Shown here piece by piece: positions 54,247-62,761 of a stretch of 64,000 bases of DNA; within the stretch, counting starts at the first letter, position 1, and each line of letters begins with the position of its first letter. Source of the stretch: Varibaculum vaginae. Its GTDB lineage: Bacteria; Actinomycetota; Actinomycetes; Actinomycetales; Actinomycetaceae. The DNA lies in contig NZ_UWNY01000003.1 of assembly GCF_900604285.1 (NCBI RefSeq), positions 1 through 64,000 of the forward strand, written 5' to 3'. The position numbers were made by a program, and so were the translations under genes. The notes under the pieces were generated by a model. The model was not told the origin of the DNA and searched no databases. It saw nothing but the letters and a program-made list of their open reading frames with translations.

Positions 54247-55515
54247 CTAAGCTTTTTTCTGATTCGTACCAAAAACCTTGGTTACTGCGGTGCCATCAGC
54301 GAAAATCGCCTCCAGCAGATCGCCTTTACTTACCTGCGATACCGAATTAATCACCCCACCGGCAGGTGAGCGCAAAATACTGTAGCCACGCTCTAAAATC
54401 CCCTGGGGAGAATAGGCGATCAAAGCATCGCGCCATCCGCGCAGGGAAGTAAGTTGGTTTTCCAGCTGGGTTTCAAAACGAAAACGCAGCCGTTGACCCT
54501 CTAGTGCCAAAGAATGTTCCTGAGCCGCAATAACCGCGCTAGGATCGGCCAGGACCGGGCGGGCACGCAACTGGGCTAACTTCCCTAAATGTTGATCTAA
54601 GAGAGCGAGCATCTGGGTGCGCAAACGAGAGCGGGCGCCCTGGACCCCCAACAATTCCTCCTGTAAATCCGGGACAATTCTCCGCGCCGCATCGGTGGGG
54701 GTAGAGGCCCGATAGTCAGCCACAAAATCTAGCAGGGGCGCATCCTCCTCATGCCCGATGGCAGAAACTAGGGGGGTGCGTGCCGCCGCCGCTGCCCGCA
54801 CTAAAGATTCTTCAGAAAATGGCAGCAGATCTTCGACTGCGCCGCCGCCGCGGGAAATCACAATCACCTCTACCTGGGGGAGGGCGTCCAGTTCGGCTAG
54901 CGCCTTACTTACCTCGCCGGCGCAAGTGGGGCCTTGGACTGCTACTTCCCGCACCTCGAACTCGGCTAGTGGCCAGCGTGCCAAAGAATTCACCATTACG
55001 TCCTGTTTGGCTTTAGCGTTGCGCCCTACAATCAAACCGATTTTGCGGGGAATCACCGGCAGCGGCTGCTTGTTTTCCTGAGCAAATAGACCCTCTGCGG
55101 CCAGTTTCTTACGCAGTGCCTCAATCTGGGCAAGCAGGTTGCCCACCCCGACTGCATGGATCTCCTTAGCCATCAGCGAAAGAGAACCCGAGCCCTCATA
55201 AAAATCGGGTTTGGCATACACAACAACTTGCGCGCCCTCGGAAAAATCTGCCCCCACCGAGTCCAGAACCGTGGGCCAACACTTCACCGTCATCGAAGTA
55301 CTTTGGTTAGTGTCCCGCAGAACAAAGAAAGCCATGCGCGCGCCCGGACGGCGTTTATATTCCACGACTTGTCCGCTCACCCACAGCGGCGACATTCGGT
55401 TCACATATTTCTTGATATTAGCGGTCAGCAAAGACAGCGGCCACGGGTTATCCCGAGTGGTTTGGGCAGCCGTAGGAGCCAGCGGGGTTTGTGAACCCTG
55501 AGGATTTGTGTGCAC
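54247..55515 (-). CDS. xseA: Exodeoxyribonuclease VII large subunit
   Basis: A 422-residue XseA. The N-terminal OB-fold (tRNA_anti-like) covers about residues 25-125 (SPLWVSGQVVEYKRRP), followed by the catalytic domain with VIVISRGGGAVEDLLPFSEE and LVSAIGHEEDAPLLDFVADY then RASTPTDAA. It starts with GTG at 55515. Convention as in other bacteria: xseA-xseB operon, divergent from ispH, exactly the actinobacterial order. Confidence 0.95.
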   Translation of the reverse strand: MHTNPQGSQTPLAPTAAQTTRDNPWPLSLLTANIKKYVNRMSPLWVSGQVVEYKRRPGARMAFFVLRDTNQSTSMTVKCWPTVLDSVGADFSEGAQVVVYAKPDFYEGSGSLSLMAKEIHAVGVGNLLAQIEALRKKLAAEGLFAQENKQPLPVIPRKIGLIVGRNAKAKQDVMVNSLARWPLAEFEVREVAVQGPTCAGEVSKALAELDALPQVEVIVISRGGGAVEDLLPFSEESLVRAAAAARTPLVSAIGHEEDAPLLDFVADYRASTPTDAARRIVPDLQEELLGVQGARSRLRTQMLALLDQHLGKLAQLRARPVLADPSAVIAAQEHSLALEGQRLRFRFETQLENQLTSLRGWRDALIAYSPQGILERGYSILRSPAGGVINSVSQVSKGDLLEAIFADGTAVTKVFGTNQKKA

Positions 55516-55594
55516 CGCTTCATTCTACCCGCAGGTACTAGTCGGCCTTCTCACCGGTTCGGCGGGAAACAAAATACCTGGGTAGGATAGGGAC

Positions 55595-56599
55595 GTGGCA
55601 ACGAAGAAAGTACTCTTGGCATCCCCGCGCGGTTACTGCGCGGGAGTCGATCGCGCGGTCGACGTAGTAGAAAAAGCCTTAGCGCTCTATGGAGCCCCAG
55701 TTTATGTGCGTAAAGAAATCGTGCACAACAAGTTCGTGGTCGAACAGTTAAGTGCCAAAGGTGCTCGTTTTGTAACCGAACTCGATGAAGTCCCCACCGG
55801 AGCGCGAGTGGTGTTTTCCGCCCACGGAGTATCGCCCCTGGTGCGAGAAGAAGCTGAGCGGCGGGGACTAAAAACTGTCGATGCCACCTGTCCGCTGGTG
55901 ACCAAAGTGCACCGCGAAGCCCTGCGTTTTGCCAAAGCTGACTATGACATTGTGTTGGTAGGACACGAAGGACATGAGGAAGTTGAAGGCACCCAAGGGG
56001 AAGCTCCCGACCATATCCAAGTAGTAGGCGATCCCGAAAGCGTAAACCAAGTGCAGGTGCGAGACCGCGAAAAAGTGGTGTGGCTATCGCAAACGACTTT
56101 AAGCCTCGATGAAACCCGAGAAACCGTAGAACGACTGCGGAAACGATTCCCAGAATTGAGTGATCCCCCCAGTGAAGATATTTGTTTCGCCACTCAAAAC
56201 CGGCAGGGGGCTGTAAAAAAGATTGCAGAACGAGCCCAGGTGGTAGTGGTAGTGGGCTCAGCTAATTCCTCGAACTCGGTGCGACTAAAAGAAGTAGCCG
56301 AAGTAGGCGGGGCTCAGCGCGCCTATCGCATAGATAAAGCCTCCGAAATGGATGCGGCCTGGTTTGACGGGGTTAAAACCGTGGGGCTAACTTCTGGAGC
56401 GTCCGTGCCAGAAGTGCTGGTGAAAGAAGTTTTAGCGCAGCTAGCGCAATGGGGTTTTGAGGACGTAGAGGAAGTGGAAACCGAGCGGGAAACAGTAACC
56501 TTCGCTTTGCCTTTGCCCCTGCGTAAAGAACTCAAAGAAGCCGGGATGATAAAGACCGACAACCGTCGGCGCACCAACGATCCGGGGCACACCTGTTAG
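55595..56599 (+). CDS. ispH: 4-hydroxy-3-methylbut-2-enyl diphosphate reductase
   Basis: A 334-residue IspH (LytB), the last enzyme of the MEP isoprenoid pathway, making IPP and DMAPP with a 4Fe-4S cluster. The three cluster cysteines are in [21 protein letters not shown] and [22 protein letters not shown] carries the substrate-binding histidine. GTG start. It indicates the MEP pathway, feeding the uppS product in the same window. Confidence 0.96.
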   Translation: MATKKVLLASPRGYCAGVDRAVDVVEKALALYGAPVYVRKEIVHNKFVVEQLSAKGARFVTELDEVPTGARVVFSAHGVSPLVREEAERRGLKTVDATCPLVTKVHREALRFAKADYDIVLVGHEGHEEVEGTQGEAPDHIQVVGDPESVNQVQVRDREKVVWLSQTTLSLDETRETVERLRKRFPELSDPPSEDICFATQNRQGAVKKIAERAQVVVVVGSANSSNSVRLKEVAEVGGAQRAYRIDKASEMDAAWFDGVKTVGLTSGASVPEVLVKEVLAQLAQWGFEDVEEVETERETVTFALPLPLRKELKEAGMIKTDNRRRTNDPGHTC

Positions 56600-56607
56600 A
56601 GGTAATC

Positions 56608-58077
56608 GTGCTGACCTCACTATCCTTCGTTACCCTCTTTTGCCTAGTAGCTGTCGTCTTGCTGCTTGCTTTGCCGCAAATAATTCGCAAACCGGGGCGT
56701 TATATACGCTCGGTTTTGGCGGTCTTATTGATAGCCGTCATCCAGGTGGTAGCAGTCGGCTTGCTGGTTAACTTGCCGATGCAATACGTGTCCACCCCCT
56801 CTGAGCTGTGGCGTATGGTTAACAATCAGCAAGACACCAAAGTGAGAATCAGTGATACCCAGCGGGGATCAAACATAGTCGCAAAGGAATCTGGGAAAGC
56901 AGGCAAACGCGTACCCGCTGCCTCAGAAAAAATAAATCCCTTGACCTCGCCGGCCTTGCCGGGACAAGAAGAATGGATACCTAGTTTTAAACCCCTGACA
57001 AAGGGTCGGCAGTTAACGGTTTTTTCCGGGCCAAAATCTGGGGTAAAAGAGCAGGTTGTCGTGTGGACGCCGGAGGGGTATGATCCTGCCGATAAAACCA
57101 CCACCTATAACGTTTTAGAGTTTATCCACGGATATCCGGGATCTCCGGTATCGGTCGCCCTTGCCCTCGATTTTTCTAATAATCTGCAAACGGCAATTGA
57201 TAGCGGAGAGGTCGCTCCCACCATTGTGGTTATTCCGGAAGGAAACGTTGGGCTTAAAGCTCCTACCTGTGCTGATGTGAAAAATGGGGTACGAACCGCC
57301 ACCTGGCTCAGCTTCGATATTCCCAAAATGGTGCGCTCTAGCTTCCCTAATGTATCTGATAAACGAAAAGACTGGATGATTACAGGGAACTCCTCTGGAG
57401 CTTATTGCAGTGCCCGCTTAGGGATTCTCTACGGGGACGTTTTTGGAACTAGTGCAGTGCTTTCCGGCTATGATCAACCCATTGTGGGATCTTGGGGAGG
57501 AAGTAACAGTGCTGGATTCCATGACAATACCCTTTCGGTACTGATGGGGGGAAAACGTCCCTGGACAGTAAATATGTATGTTGCTGGGGCGCGGCTAGAT
57601 AAAGATTCTTTACAATTAGCGAAAACATTCTCGCAGGCCTCCTTTAAACCAGGCGACCGGATACAACTGAGTATCACCCGCAAAGGCGGACATAATTGGG
57701 CTACCTGGCGTGAACAAATGCCAGAACTTTATCGCTGGTGGCAAGAGATACGCACCAGTGCTACTCCTAAGGCTGCCCAGATTAAAGGCGTGGATTCGAC
57801 GCTGACTCCAGATGCCGGGCCGGGAATATTTTCCCTCATGGGGTCGGGAACTATTGCGTTTGCAGCTGTGCTGGCGATCTTGGGGTTGGCGGCGTTGATT
57901 TACCGGGTACCGAAAGTCATGAAAACTGGCACTCGCTCCGCCTATTTACTCTCCCTCGGGGGATCGATAGCAGCGATGCTTATGGTGATAATCGCAGTGC
58001 TACTCCCGATAAACCGCTTGGGGGAGTTCTATACTTCGTTGGCAGAGATCGTGCAGACCCTTACCGGGGTAGGATAA
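56608..58077 (+). CDS. Membrane-anchored esterase (antigen 85/esterase D-like)
   Basis: A 489-residue protein. Two N-terminal helices (about residues 5-60), then an extracellular alpha/beta-hydrolase domain: NVLEFIHGYPGSP forms the oxyanion region, ITGNSSGAYCSARLGILYGD holds the nucleophile Ser in G-N-S-S-G, and KGGHNWATW the catalytic His. Two C-terminal helices follow (about 415-480). The family includes antigen 85 and siderophore esterases. GTG start with GAGG upstream, 8 nt after ispH, so likely cotranscribed. Substrate is unknown. Confidence 0.82.
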   Translation: MLTSLSFVTLFCLVAVVLLLALPQIIRKPGRYIRSVLAVLLIAVIQVVAVGLLVNLPMQYVSTPSELWRMVNNQQDTKVRISDTQRGSNIVAKESGKAGKRVPAASEKINPLTSPALPGQEEWIPSFKPLTKGRQLTVFSGPKSGVKEQVVVWTPEGYDPADKTTTYNVLEFIHGYPGSPVSVALALDFSNNLQTAIDSGEVAPTIVVIPEGNVGLKAPTCADVKNGVRTATWLSFDIPKMVRSSFPNVSDKRKDWMITGNSSGAYCSARLGILYGDVFGTSAVLSGYDQPIVGSWGGSNSAGFHDNTLSVLMGGKRPWTVNMYVAGARLDKDSLQLAKTFSQASFKPGDRIQLSITRKGGHNWATWREQMPELYRWWQEIRTSATPKAAQIKGVDSTLTPDAGPGIFSLMGSGTIAFAAVLAILGLAALIYRVPKVMKTGTRSAYLLSLGGSIAAMLMVIIAVLLPINRLGEFYTSLAEIVQTLTGVG

Positions 58078-58178
58078 CGGGAGTCGCTTCGAGGCAAGCC
58101 TAGCGAGGGTGTACTCGGGAACCGCCTATTTTCACGGCCAGATTTCCTGCCGCTTTCGCCCTTCGATAGGGTAGAGAC

Positions 58179-59255
58179 GTGGCTTTAACAATTGGGATTG
58201 CAGGATTACCGAACGTAGGTAAATCAACTTTGTTCAATGCGCTCACCCGCGCAACCGTACTCGCCGCGAATTATCCGTTCGCCACTATCGACCCTAACGT
58301 GGGGGTAGTGCCGCTGCCGGATCCGCGATTGAAAAAACTGGCGGAAATGTTCCAATCTGCGAAAACTGTGCCCGCCACGGTTTCTTTCGTAGATATTGCG
58401 GGAATCGTGAAAGGCGCTTCCCAAGGGGAAGGGCTCGGTAACCAATTCCTAGCCAATATTCGGGAAGCCGACGCGATCTGCCAAGTTACCCGGGTGTTCA
58501 GCGACCCCGATGTGGTGCACGTAGATGGCAAGATTGATCCCGCCTCCGATATTGAAACTATCTCTACCGAGCTAATCCTGGCCGACCTGCAGACTCTAGA
58601 AAAAGCCGTTCCGCGGCTAGAGAAGGAAATTCGCGGGCGTAAAACCCCGCCGGAAGTGTTAGCGGAAGTAAAGAAAGCGCAGGCAATATTAGAGGACGGC
58701 CAGCTGCTATCAGCGCATAAAGAGCTGGATAAAGAGTTGCTAAAAGAATTCCAGTTGATGACCGCGAAACCGTTTATCTATGTGTTCAATATGGATGCCG
58801 AGCAGGTGCTGGATCAAGACCAGCGCCGCGAACTCGAAAAGCTGGTAGCGCCGGCGAAAGCCATCTTCTTAGATGCCCAGTTCGAGGCCGATCTAGTGGA
58901 ACTAGACGAAGAGGACGCCCGGGAAATGCTGGAAGAATCCGGGCAAAGCGAATCCGGCCTCGACCAGTTAGCCCGGGTAGGTTTCGATACTTTAGGGCTG
59001 CAAACCTATCTGACTGCCGGGGAAAAAGAATCCCGTGCCTGGACGATTCATAAAGGTTGGACTGCCCCCCAAGCTGCCGGGGTAATCCACAGTGATTTCG
59101 AACGCGGATTTATTAAAGCCGAGATTATTGGTTTTGACGAGTTAGTGGAACTCGGGTCGATCCACGCTGCCCGCGAGGCCGGAAAACTGCGTCAAGAAGG
59201 CAAAGAATATGTGATGCAAGACGGAGACGTAGTCGAATTCAAATTTAACGTCTAG
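58179..59255 (+). CDS. ychF: Redox-regulated ATPase YchF (Obg family)
   Basis: A 358-residue YchF. The P loop is GLPNVGKSTLFNALT, switch FATIDPNVGVVPLPDPRL, G3 DIAGIVKGASQGEGLGNQFL, G4 FNMDAEQV (the N-x-x-E type that favours ATP over GTP), and the C-terminal TGS domain ends HSDFERGFIKAEIIGFDEL, GKEYVMQDGDVVEFKFN. Length and start (GTG) fit the family. It interacts with the ribosome and stress responses. Confidence 0.96.
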   Translation: MALTIGIAGLPNVGKSTLFNALTRATVLAANYPFATIDPNVGVVPLPDPRLKKLAEMFQSAKTVPATVSFVDIAGIVKGASQGEGLGNQFLANIREADAICQVTRVFSDPDVVHVDGKIDPASDIETISTELILADLQTLEKAVPRLEKEIRGRKTPPEVLAEVKKAQAILEDGQLLSAHKELDKELLKEFQLMTAKPFIYVFNMDAEQVLDQDQRRELEKLVAPAKAIFLDAQFEADLVELDEEDAREMLEESGQSESGLDQLARVGFDTLGLQTYLTAGEKESRAWTIHKGWTAPQAAGVIHSDFERGFIKAEIIGFDELVELGSIHAAREAGKLRQEGKEYVMQDGDVVEFKFNV

Positions 59256-59260
59256 CGTTA

Positions 59261-59286
59261 ATAACGGAATGCGTTATACTATTTAG
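59261..59286 (+). promoter_or_regulatory. Toxin-antitoxin promoter with operator, leaderless
   Basis: ATAACG (59261-59266) and CGTTAT (59272-59277) form a perfect inverted repeat with a 5-nt spacer, overlapping TATACT (59275-59280), a good -10 element. The toxin ATG lies 6 nt after the -10, so transcription would start at or next to the ATG. The palindrome is a likely HigA operator. No convincing -35 is seen. Confidence 0.65.
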
Positions 59287-59568
59287 ATGATTCGATCGTT
59301 CGGCGACAAAGAAACGGAGCGGCTGTGGAATCGACAGCCGGTGCGTTCTCTTGACCCGCGAATCCAGCGGACTGCGCTGCGTAAACTACGTCAAGTCGGT
59401 GCTGCAGCTTGCCTAGAAGATTTGCGGGTTCCACCGGGAAACCGGCTAGAAGCGCTCAAGGGCGACCGGTCAGGACAATTTAGCATCAGGATTAACGACC
59501 AGTGGAGGATATGTTTCGTGTGGACGTCCTCCGGTCCTGAGGAGGTGGAGATTGTTGACTACCACTGA
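59287..59568 (+). CDS. higB: HigB-type toxin (RelE/ParE superfamily)
   Basis: A 93-residue toxin of the HigB family, which cuts mRNA on the ribosome. The pattern is typical: FGDKETERLWN at the N-terminus, DPRIQRTALRKLRQVGAAAC, then LEDLRVPPGNRLEALKGDR, and SIRINDQWRICFVWT with the conserved R-I-N-D-Q-W-R motif, ending VEIVDYH. It precedes its antitoxin, the reversed order typical of higBA, and overlaps it by 14 nt. No ribosome binding site, consistent with leaderless mRNA. Confidence 0.93.
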   Translation: MIRSFGDKETERLWNRQPVRSLDPRIQRTALRKLRQVGAAACLEDLRVPPGNRLEALKGDRSGQFSIRINDQWRICFVWTSSGPEEVEIVDYH

Positions 59569-59857
59569 AAAGTTAGCTCCTATTCACCCCGGTGAAGTAC
59601 TCAGTGAAGACTTTCTTACTGAAATGGGGCTTAGCCAGAATAAACTAGCTGTCTCAATTGGAGTGCCGCCACGGCGCATAAATGAAATTGTGCACGGCAA
59701 AAGAGGGATGAGCGCGGACACCGCCCTGCGTCTTTCGCGCTTCTTTGGAACTTCTGCTGAGTTTTGGTTGAATCTACAAACTCGCTACGAACTTGATCTT
59801 GCCAGTGACCGCTCAGCGGCTGAACTTGACCAGATAAAACCCCTGCAAGTGGCGTAG
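59555..59857 (+). CDS. higA: HigA-type antitoxin
   Basis: A 100-residue helix-turn-helix antitoxin of the HigA family. IHPGEVLSEDFLTEMGLSQN, then KLAVSIGVPPRRINEIVHGKR is the XRE-type DNA-binding part, and LRLSRFFGTSAEFWLNLQTR follows. The TTG at 59555 is preferred (TTG at 59552 also possible); GAGGAGGTGGAG lies just upstream, inside the toxin gene. It should bind HigB and repress the promoter through the upstream palindrome. Confidence 0.93.
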   Translation: MTTTEKLAPIHPGEVLSEDFLTEMGLSQNKLAVSIGVPPRRINEIVHGKRGMSADTALRLSRFFGTSAEFWLNLQTRYELDLASDRSAAELDQIKPLQVA

Positions 59858-60035
59858 AGGGACGGTTAGAGGGCGTACGCTCTGCCCCTGATAAATCCAG
59901 GTATTACAGATCAAATGGTGATGCTCATATCCGCTGGTTAACTTTGTTCAAGTCGCGCCAGATTAATTCTTGCTGTCGTACGGTGTTTCGGATAAGCAAA
60001 TCACCGGGTGAATTAGCGGTTCAATAAGAGCAATC

Positions 60036-60100
60036 TCTGAAAAGTGCTTAGTAAATTGTCTGAAAAGTGCTCAATGAATTGCTTGAAAAGTGCTAAATTC
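60036..60100. repeat. Three tandem 23-bp direct repeats
   Basis: TCTGAAAAGTGCTTAGTAAATTG (described as a pattern: T-C-T-GAAAAGTGCT then a variable stretch and AATTG) occurs at 60036-60058 and 60059-60081, and partly at 60082-60100 (CTTGAAAAGTGCTAAATTC). The core GAAAAGTGCT is unchanged in all three. The spacing is about two helical turns, so they could be protein-binding iterons. They lie in a 275-bp gap between higA and the convergent yciI-like gene. Confidence 0.8.
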
Positions 60101-60132
60101 TTGTTTCCTGTTGCTCTGGAAACGGGAACTGG

Positions 60133-60420
60133 CTAGGCGATTTCTCCGATGATTACATTCCACTGATGTACTTTGCGATCAGTAATGAAACCGGCCAAGA
60201 AGAAGGGATCTTCCGCTAAAGAGCCCAGGGCGTCCTCGGCGGATTCGGCTGCTACCGCGATGAGCGCGCCCGGATGGGGATCATTAACCCAGGAGCCCAC
60301 CAGTTTCACAATGCCTTGATCGTGCAGGGCGCGCAGATGGGCGCGATGGTCAGGGCGCACCTCATCCATTTTTGCGGCTGCGGCGGGATCATAAAAATAT
60401 TCAATAGCGAATAAAGCCAT
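60133..60420 (-). CDS. YciI-family protein
   Basis: A 95-residue ferredoxin-like fold protein with the YciI pattern: MALFAIEYFYDP, RPDHRAHLRALHDQGIVKLVG with the active-site His, NDPHPGALIAVAAESAEDAL, DPFFLAGFITDRKVHQW. AGGAGTGAT precedes the ATG. Bacterial members act in dehalogenation-like chemistry or are of unknown role. It is convergent with higA. Confidence 0.9.
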   Translation of the reverse strand: MALFAIEYFYDPAAAAKMDEVRPDHRAHLRALHDQGIVKLVGSWVNDPHPGALIAVAAESAEDALGSLAEDPFFLAGFITDRKVHQWNVIIGEIA

Positions 60421-60542
60421 AAAAGATCACTCCTAAAAATAAACTGTGCTTCTATTATCACCCTGACGTATCCCGCCGAGGGAAATAACTTTCCTGCAGG
60501 TGGCAGTCAGGTAAAAACGCATGCGCCCTCTAAAATAAAAGC

Positions 60543-61496
60543 ATGGATGAAATCGAGCAGGCGAGCAGGGCATATCTAGATCACCTGGCGATTGAACGCG
60601 GATTGTCGAACAACACTGTCGGTTCCTACCGGCGCGACCTGGCGCGTTACCACGAATATTTAGCCGGTGCCAGTGTTCATACTTTAACTGAAATCACCCC
60701 AGACCTTTTGCGCGCGTTTTTGCAGGCAGCCGCAGCCGGAGAAGACGGTAAAAACCCCTTAGCAGCCTCTTCTATCGCCCGGATGATGGCTTCCCTACGC
60801 GGATTCCATGGGTTTACGGTAAACGAGCGCTTAAGCGGCACTGACCCTACCGAAAGCCTAGAAAATCCTCGCTTGGCGCGACCGCTACCCAAAGCACTCA
60901 CGATTCCACAAACTCGTGCCCTACTCGAAGCCTTCAGTGGGGAAGACCCAGCTTCTTTACGCTCGCGGGCGCTGCTAGAAACCCTGTATGCTTCGGGAGC
61001 TAGGGTGAGCGAAGTGTGCTCCCTGGACGTGGATGATTTAGGGGTTTTGCCTGGTAGCGAGGCAGAAGATTTAGGAGAGAATCCGATTACCCTGGTGACT
61101 GTAAGCGGCAAAGGCAGTAAGCAGCGCCTGGTGCCGTTAGGAGAATACGCGGTCAAGGCCTTAGACGCCTATCTGGTGCGCTCTCGCCCTGGGCTCGCGC
61201 AAAAAGGCCAGGGCAGCTCGGCACTGTTTTTAAATTTGCGGGGAGGGCGGCTATCGCGGCAAAGCGCCTGGAATATTATTCGCGAGGCCGCAGAAAAAGC
61301 GGGGATAAAAACCCCGATCTCCCCCCACAGCCTGCGACATTCCTTCGCCACCCACATGTTAGAGGGCGGAGCGGACGTCAGGGTAGTGCAAGAGCTACTC
61401 GGTCACGTGAATGTAACTACCACCCAGATATATACCAAGGTCACCGCGACTTTGTTGCGCGAGGTTTACCAAGAGACCCATCCGCGTGCTCGGTAG
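60543..61496 (+). CDS. xerD: Tyrosine recombinase XerD
   Basis: A 317-residue XerC/D-type recombinase. The N-terminal core-binding SAM-like domain covers residues 1-95 (HLAIERGLSNNTVGSYRRDL). The catalytic domain has R in YASGARVSEVC, K in VSGKGSKQRLVPL, H-x-x-R in SPHSLRHSFATHMLEG, then LLGHVNVTTTQIYTKV with the final His and nucleophile Tyr. It resolves chromosome dimers at dif. The order xerD-parA-scpA-scpB is a conserved actinobacterial segregation cluster. An intervening insertion of about 15 residues (PGSEAEDLGENP) between the catalytic R and K is larger than usual. Confidence 0.93.
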   Translation: MDEIEQASRAYLDHLAIERGLSNNTVGSYRRDLARYHEYLAGASVHTLTEITPDLLRAFLQAAAAGEDGKNPLAASSIARMMASLRGFHGFTVNERLSGTDPTESLENPRLARPLPKALTIPQTRALLEAFSGEDPASLRSRALLETLYASGARVSEVCSLDVDDLGVLPGSEAEDLGENPITLVTVSGKGSKQRLVPLGEYAVKALDAYLVRSRPGLAQKGQGSSALFLNLRGGRLSRQSAWNIIREAAEKAGIKTPISPHSLRHSFATHMLEGGADVRVVQELLGHVNVTTTQIYTKVTATLLREVYQETHPRAR

Positions 61497-61529
61497 TGGT
61501 TGGTAGCTGTGCCGGGGTTGTGCGTTGCG

Positions 61530-61629
61530 TGGGGCTCAGATTTTTCCTCCTGCCCAAAGTCTGGAAAATACTGACGTATTTTCCAGACTTTATGCCCACC
61601 GCACCTACTCGGATAAAATCTGAGCCCCA
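61530..61629. repeat. 100-bp nested inverted repeat
   Basis: An outer arm TGGGGCTCAGATTTT (61530-61544) is mirrored exactly by AAAATCTGAGCCCCA (61615-61629). Inside it AAAGTCTGGAAAATAC (61556-61571) is mirrored exactly by GTATTTTCCAGACTTT (61576-61591) with a TGAC loop. No T run follows the outer arm, so it is not a simple terminator. It could be a structured RNA, a terminator with extra stem, or a small palindromic mobile element between xerD and parA. Confidence 0.85.
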
Positions 61630-61900
61630 TTCACTAGAGCCCCGCACCAACTAAGAAAAAATAATTTCCTTATTGTGTGCCGCTGCTCGAATCAGGTCGT
61701 AGTGCCACATCTCCAAAAGTTAGTTAGGATACCTGGAAGATTGTGGCTGTATTCAAATCTCTATCTACGTGGTTATTGTCGCTTGTATTTTTTATGCGCG
61801 TAGCCAGGTGTACATTTCTCATGCTATTGGGCAGGGGATAAAAGGCTACGAGAATGCCGCTTGGTAACATTTTTTCTCAGGTTGTCATATCGTTATAAGG
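61630..61900. other. Intergenic region before parA
   Basis: About 270 bases with no coding sequence. AT-rich stretches near 61660 (AAAAAATAATTT) and 61861-61900 (ACATTTTTTCTC, CGTTATAAGG) may hold the parA promoter, but a -35/-10 pair with proper spacing was not found. Confidence 0.4.
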
Positions 61901-62761
61901 GTGAGCGATATTCAACCCGGTTTGATACCCCTGCCAACTCCGAAAGACGCGGAGTTCCCCGCGCCCGCGTGCTTACAGTCCCACGGGCCTGCGCGGATCA
62001 TTGCCATGTGCAACCAAAAAGGTGGGGTCGGAAAGACTACCACCACCATTAACTTGGCTGCTTCTTTGGCAGAGTATGGGCGCAAAGTACTGATCGTTGA
62101 TTTCGATCCCCAAGGCGCTGCCACCGCTGGGCTGGGGGTAAATGGTAACGATCTAGACGCCACTATCTACAATGTGCTCCTTGACCGCAATGTCTCCCTA
62201 GAGCAGGTAATCCACCCTACCGCCATTGAAGGTATGGATCTGGTGCCAGCCAATATCGATCTTTCCGCTGCCGAGATTCAGATGGTTAACGAGGTCGCCC
62301 GGGAAATGGCGCTTGCTCGCGCCCTCCATTCGGTAGCCGATAAGTATGATGTAATTTTGATTGACTGTCAGCCCTCCCTGGGGCTGCTGACAGTTAACGC
62401 CCTGACTGCGGCGCACGGGGTGATGATCCCCATGGAAACCGAGTTCTTTGCCTTGCGAGGGGTGGCGCTGTTGGTAGAAACCATTGAGAAAGTACGCGAC
62501 CGCCTAAATCCGAAACTAAAGATAGATGGGATTTTGGCAACTATGGTTGATACCCGCACCCTGCATTCGCGTGAAGTCATGGAACGCCTACAAGAAGCTT
62601 TCGGAGATCGGGTCTATCAGACGGTGATTCGCCGTACTGTAAAGTTTCCTGATGCCTCGGTAGCCACTGAACCGATAACTACTTTTGCGCCTTCCCATCC
62701 GGGAGCCGCAGCTTATCGCCAGTTGGCGCGTGAGGTTATTGCCCGTGGTGACGCCGCCTAA
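61901..62761 (+). CDS. parA: ParA-family ATPase
   Basis: A 286-residue ParA/Soj. Deviant Walker A CNQKGGVGKTTTTINLAASL (about residues 38-57), Walker A' ILIVDFDPQGAATAGLG, and Walker B DVILIDCQPSLGLLTVNAL are intact. GTG start at 61901 with AAGG directly upstream. The preceding N-terminal segment (1-35) is longer than in Soj. It lies next to scpA-scpB and without parB, so this is the second ParA-like protein linked to segregation rather than the oriC parAB pair. Confidence 0.93.
   Translation: MSDIQPGLIPLPTPKDAEFPAPACLQSHGPARIIAMCNQKGGVGKTTTTINLAASLAEYGRKVLIVDFDPQGAATAGLGVNGNDLDATIYNVLLDRNVSLEQVIHPTAIEGMDLVPANIDLSAAEIQMVNEVAREMALARALHSVADKYDVILIDCQPSLGLLTVNALTAAHGVMIPMETEFFALRGVALLVETIEKVRDRLNPKLKIDGILATMVDTRTLHSREVMERLQEAFGDRVYQTVIRRTVKFPDASVATEPITTFAPSHPGAAAYRQLAREVIARGDAA

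Noticed and set aside
60036-60100. Three 23-bp repeats as a minimal CRISPR
   Set aside because: They are directly tandem without spacers and no cas gene is present.
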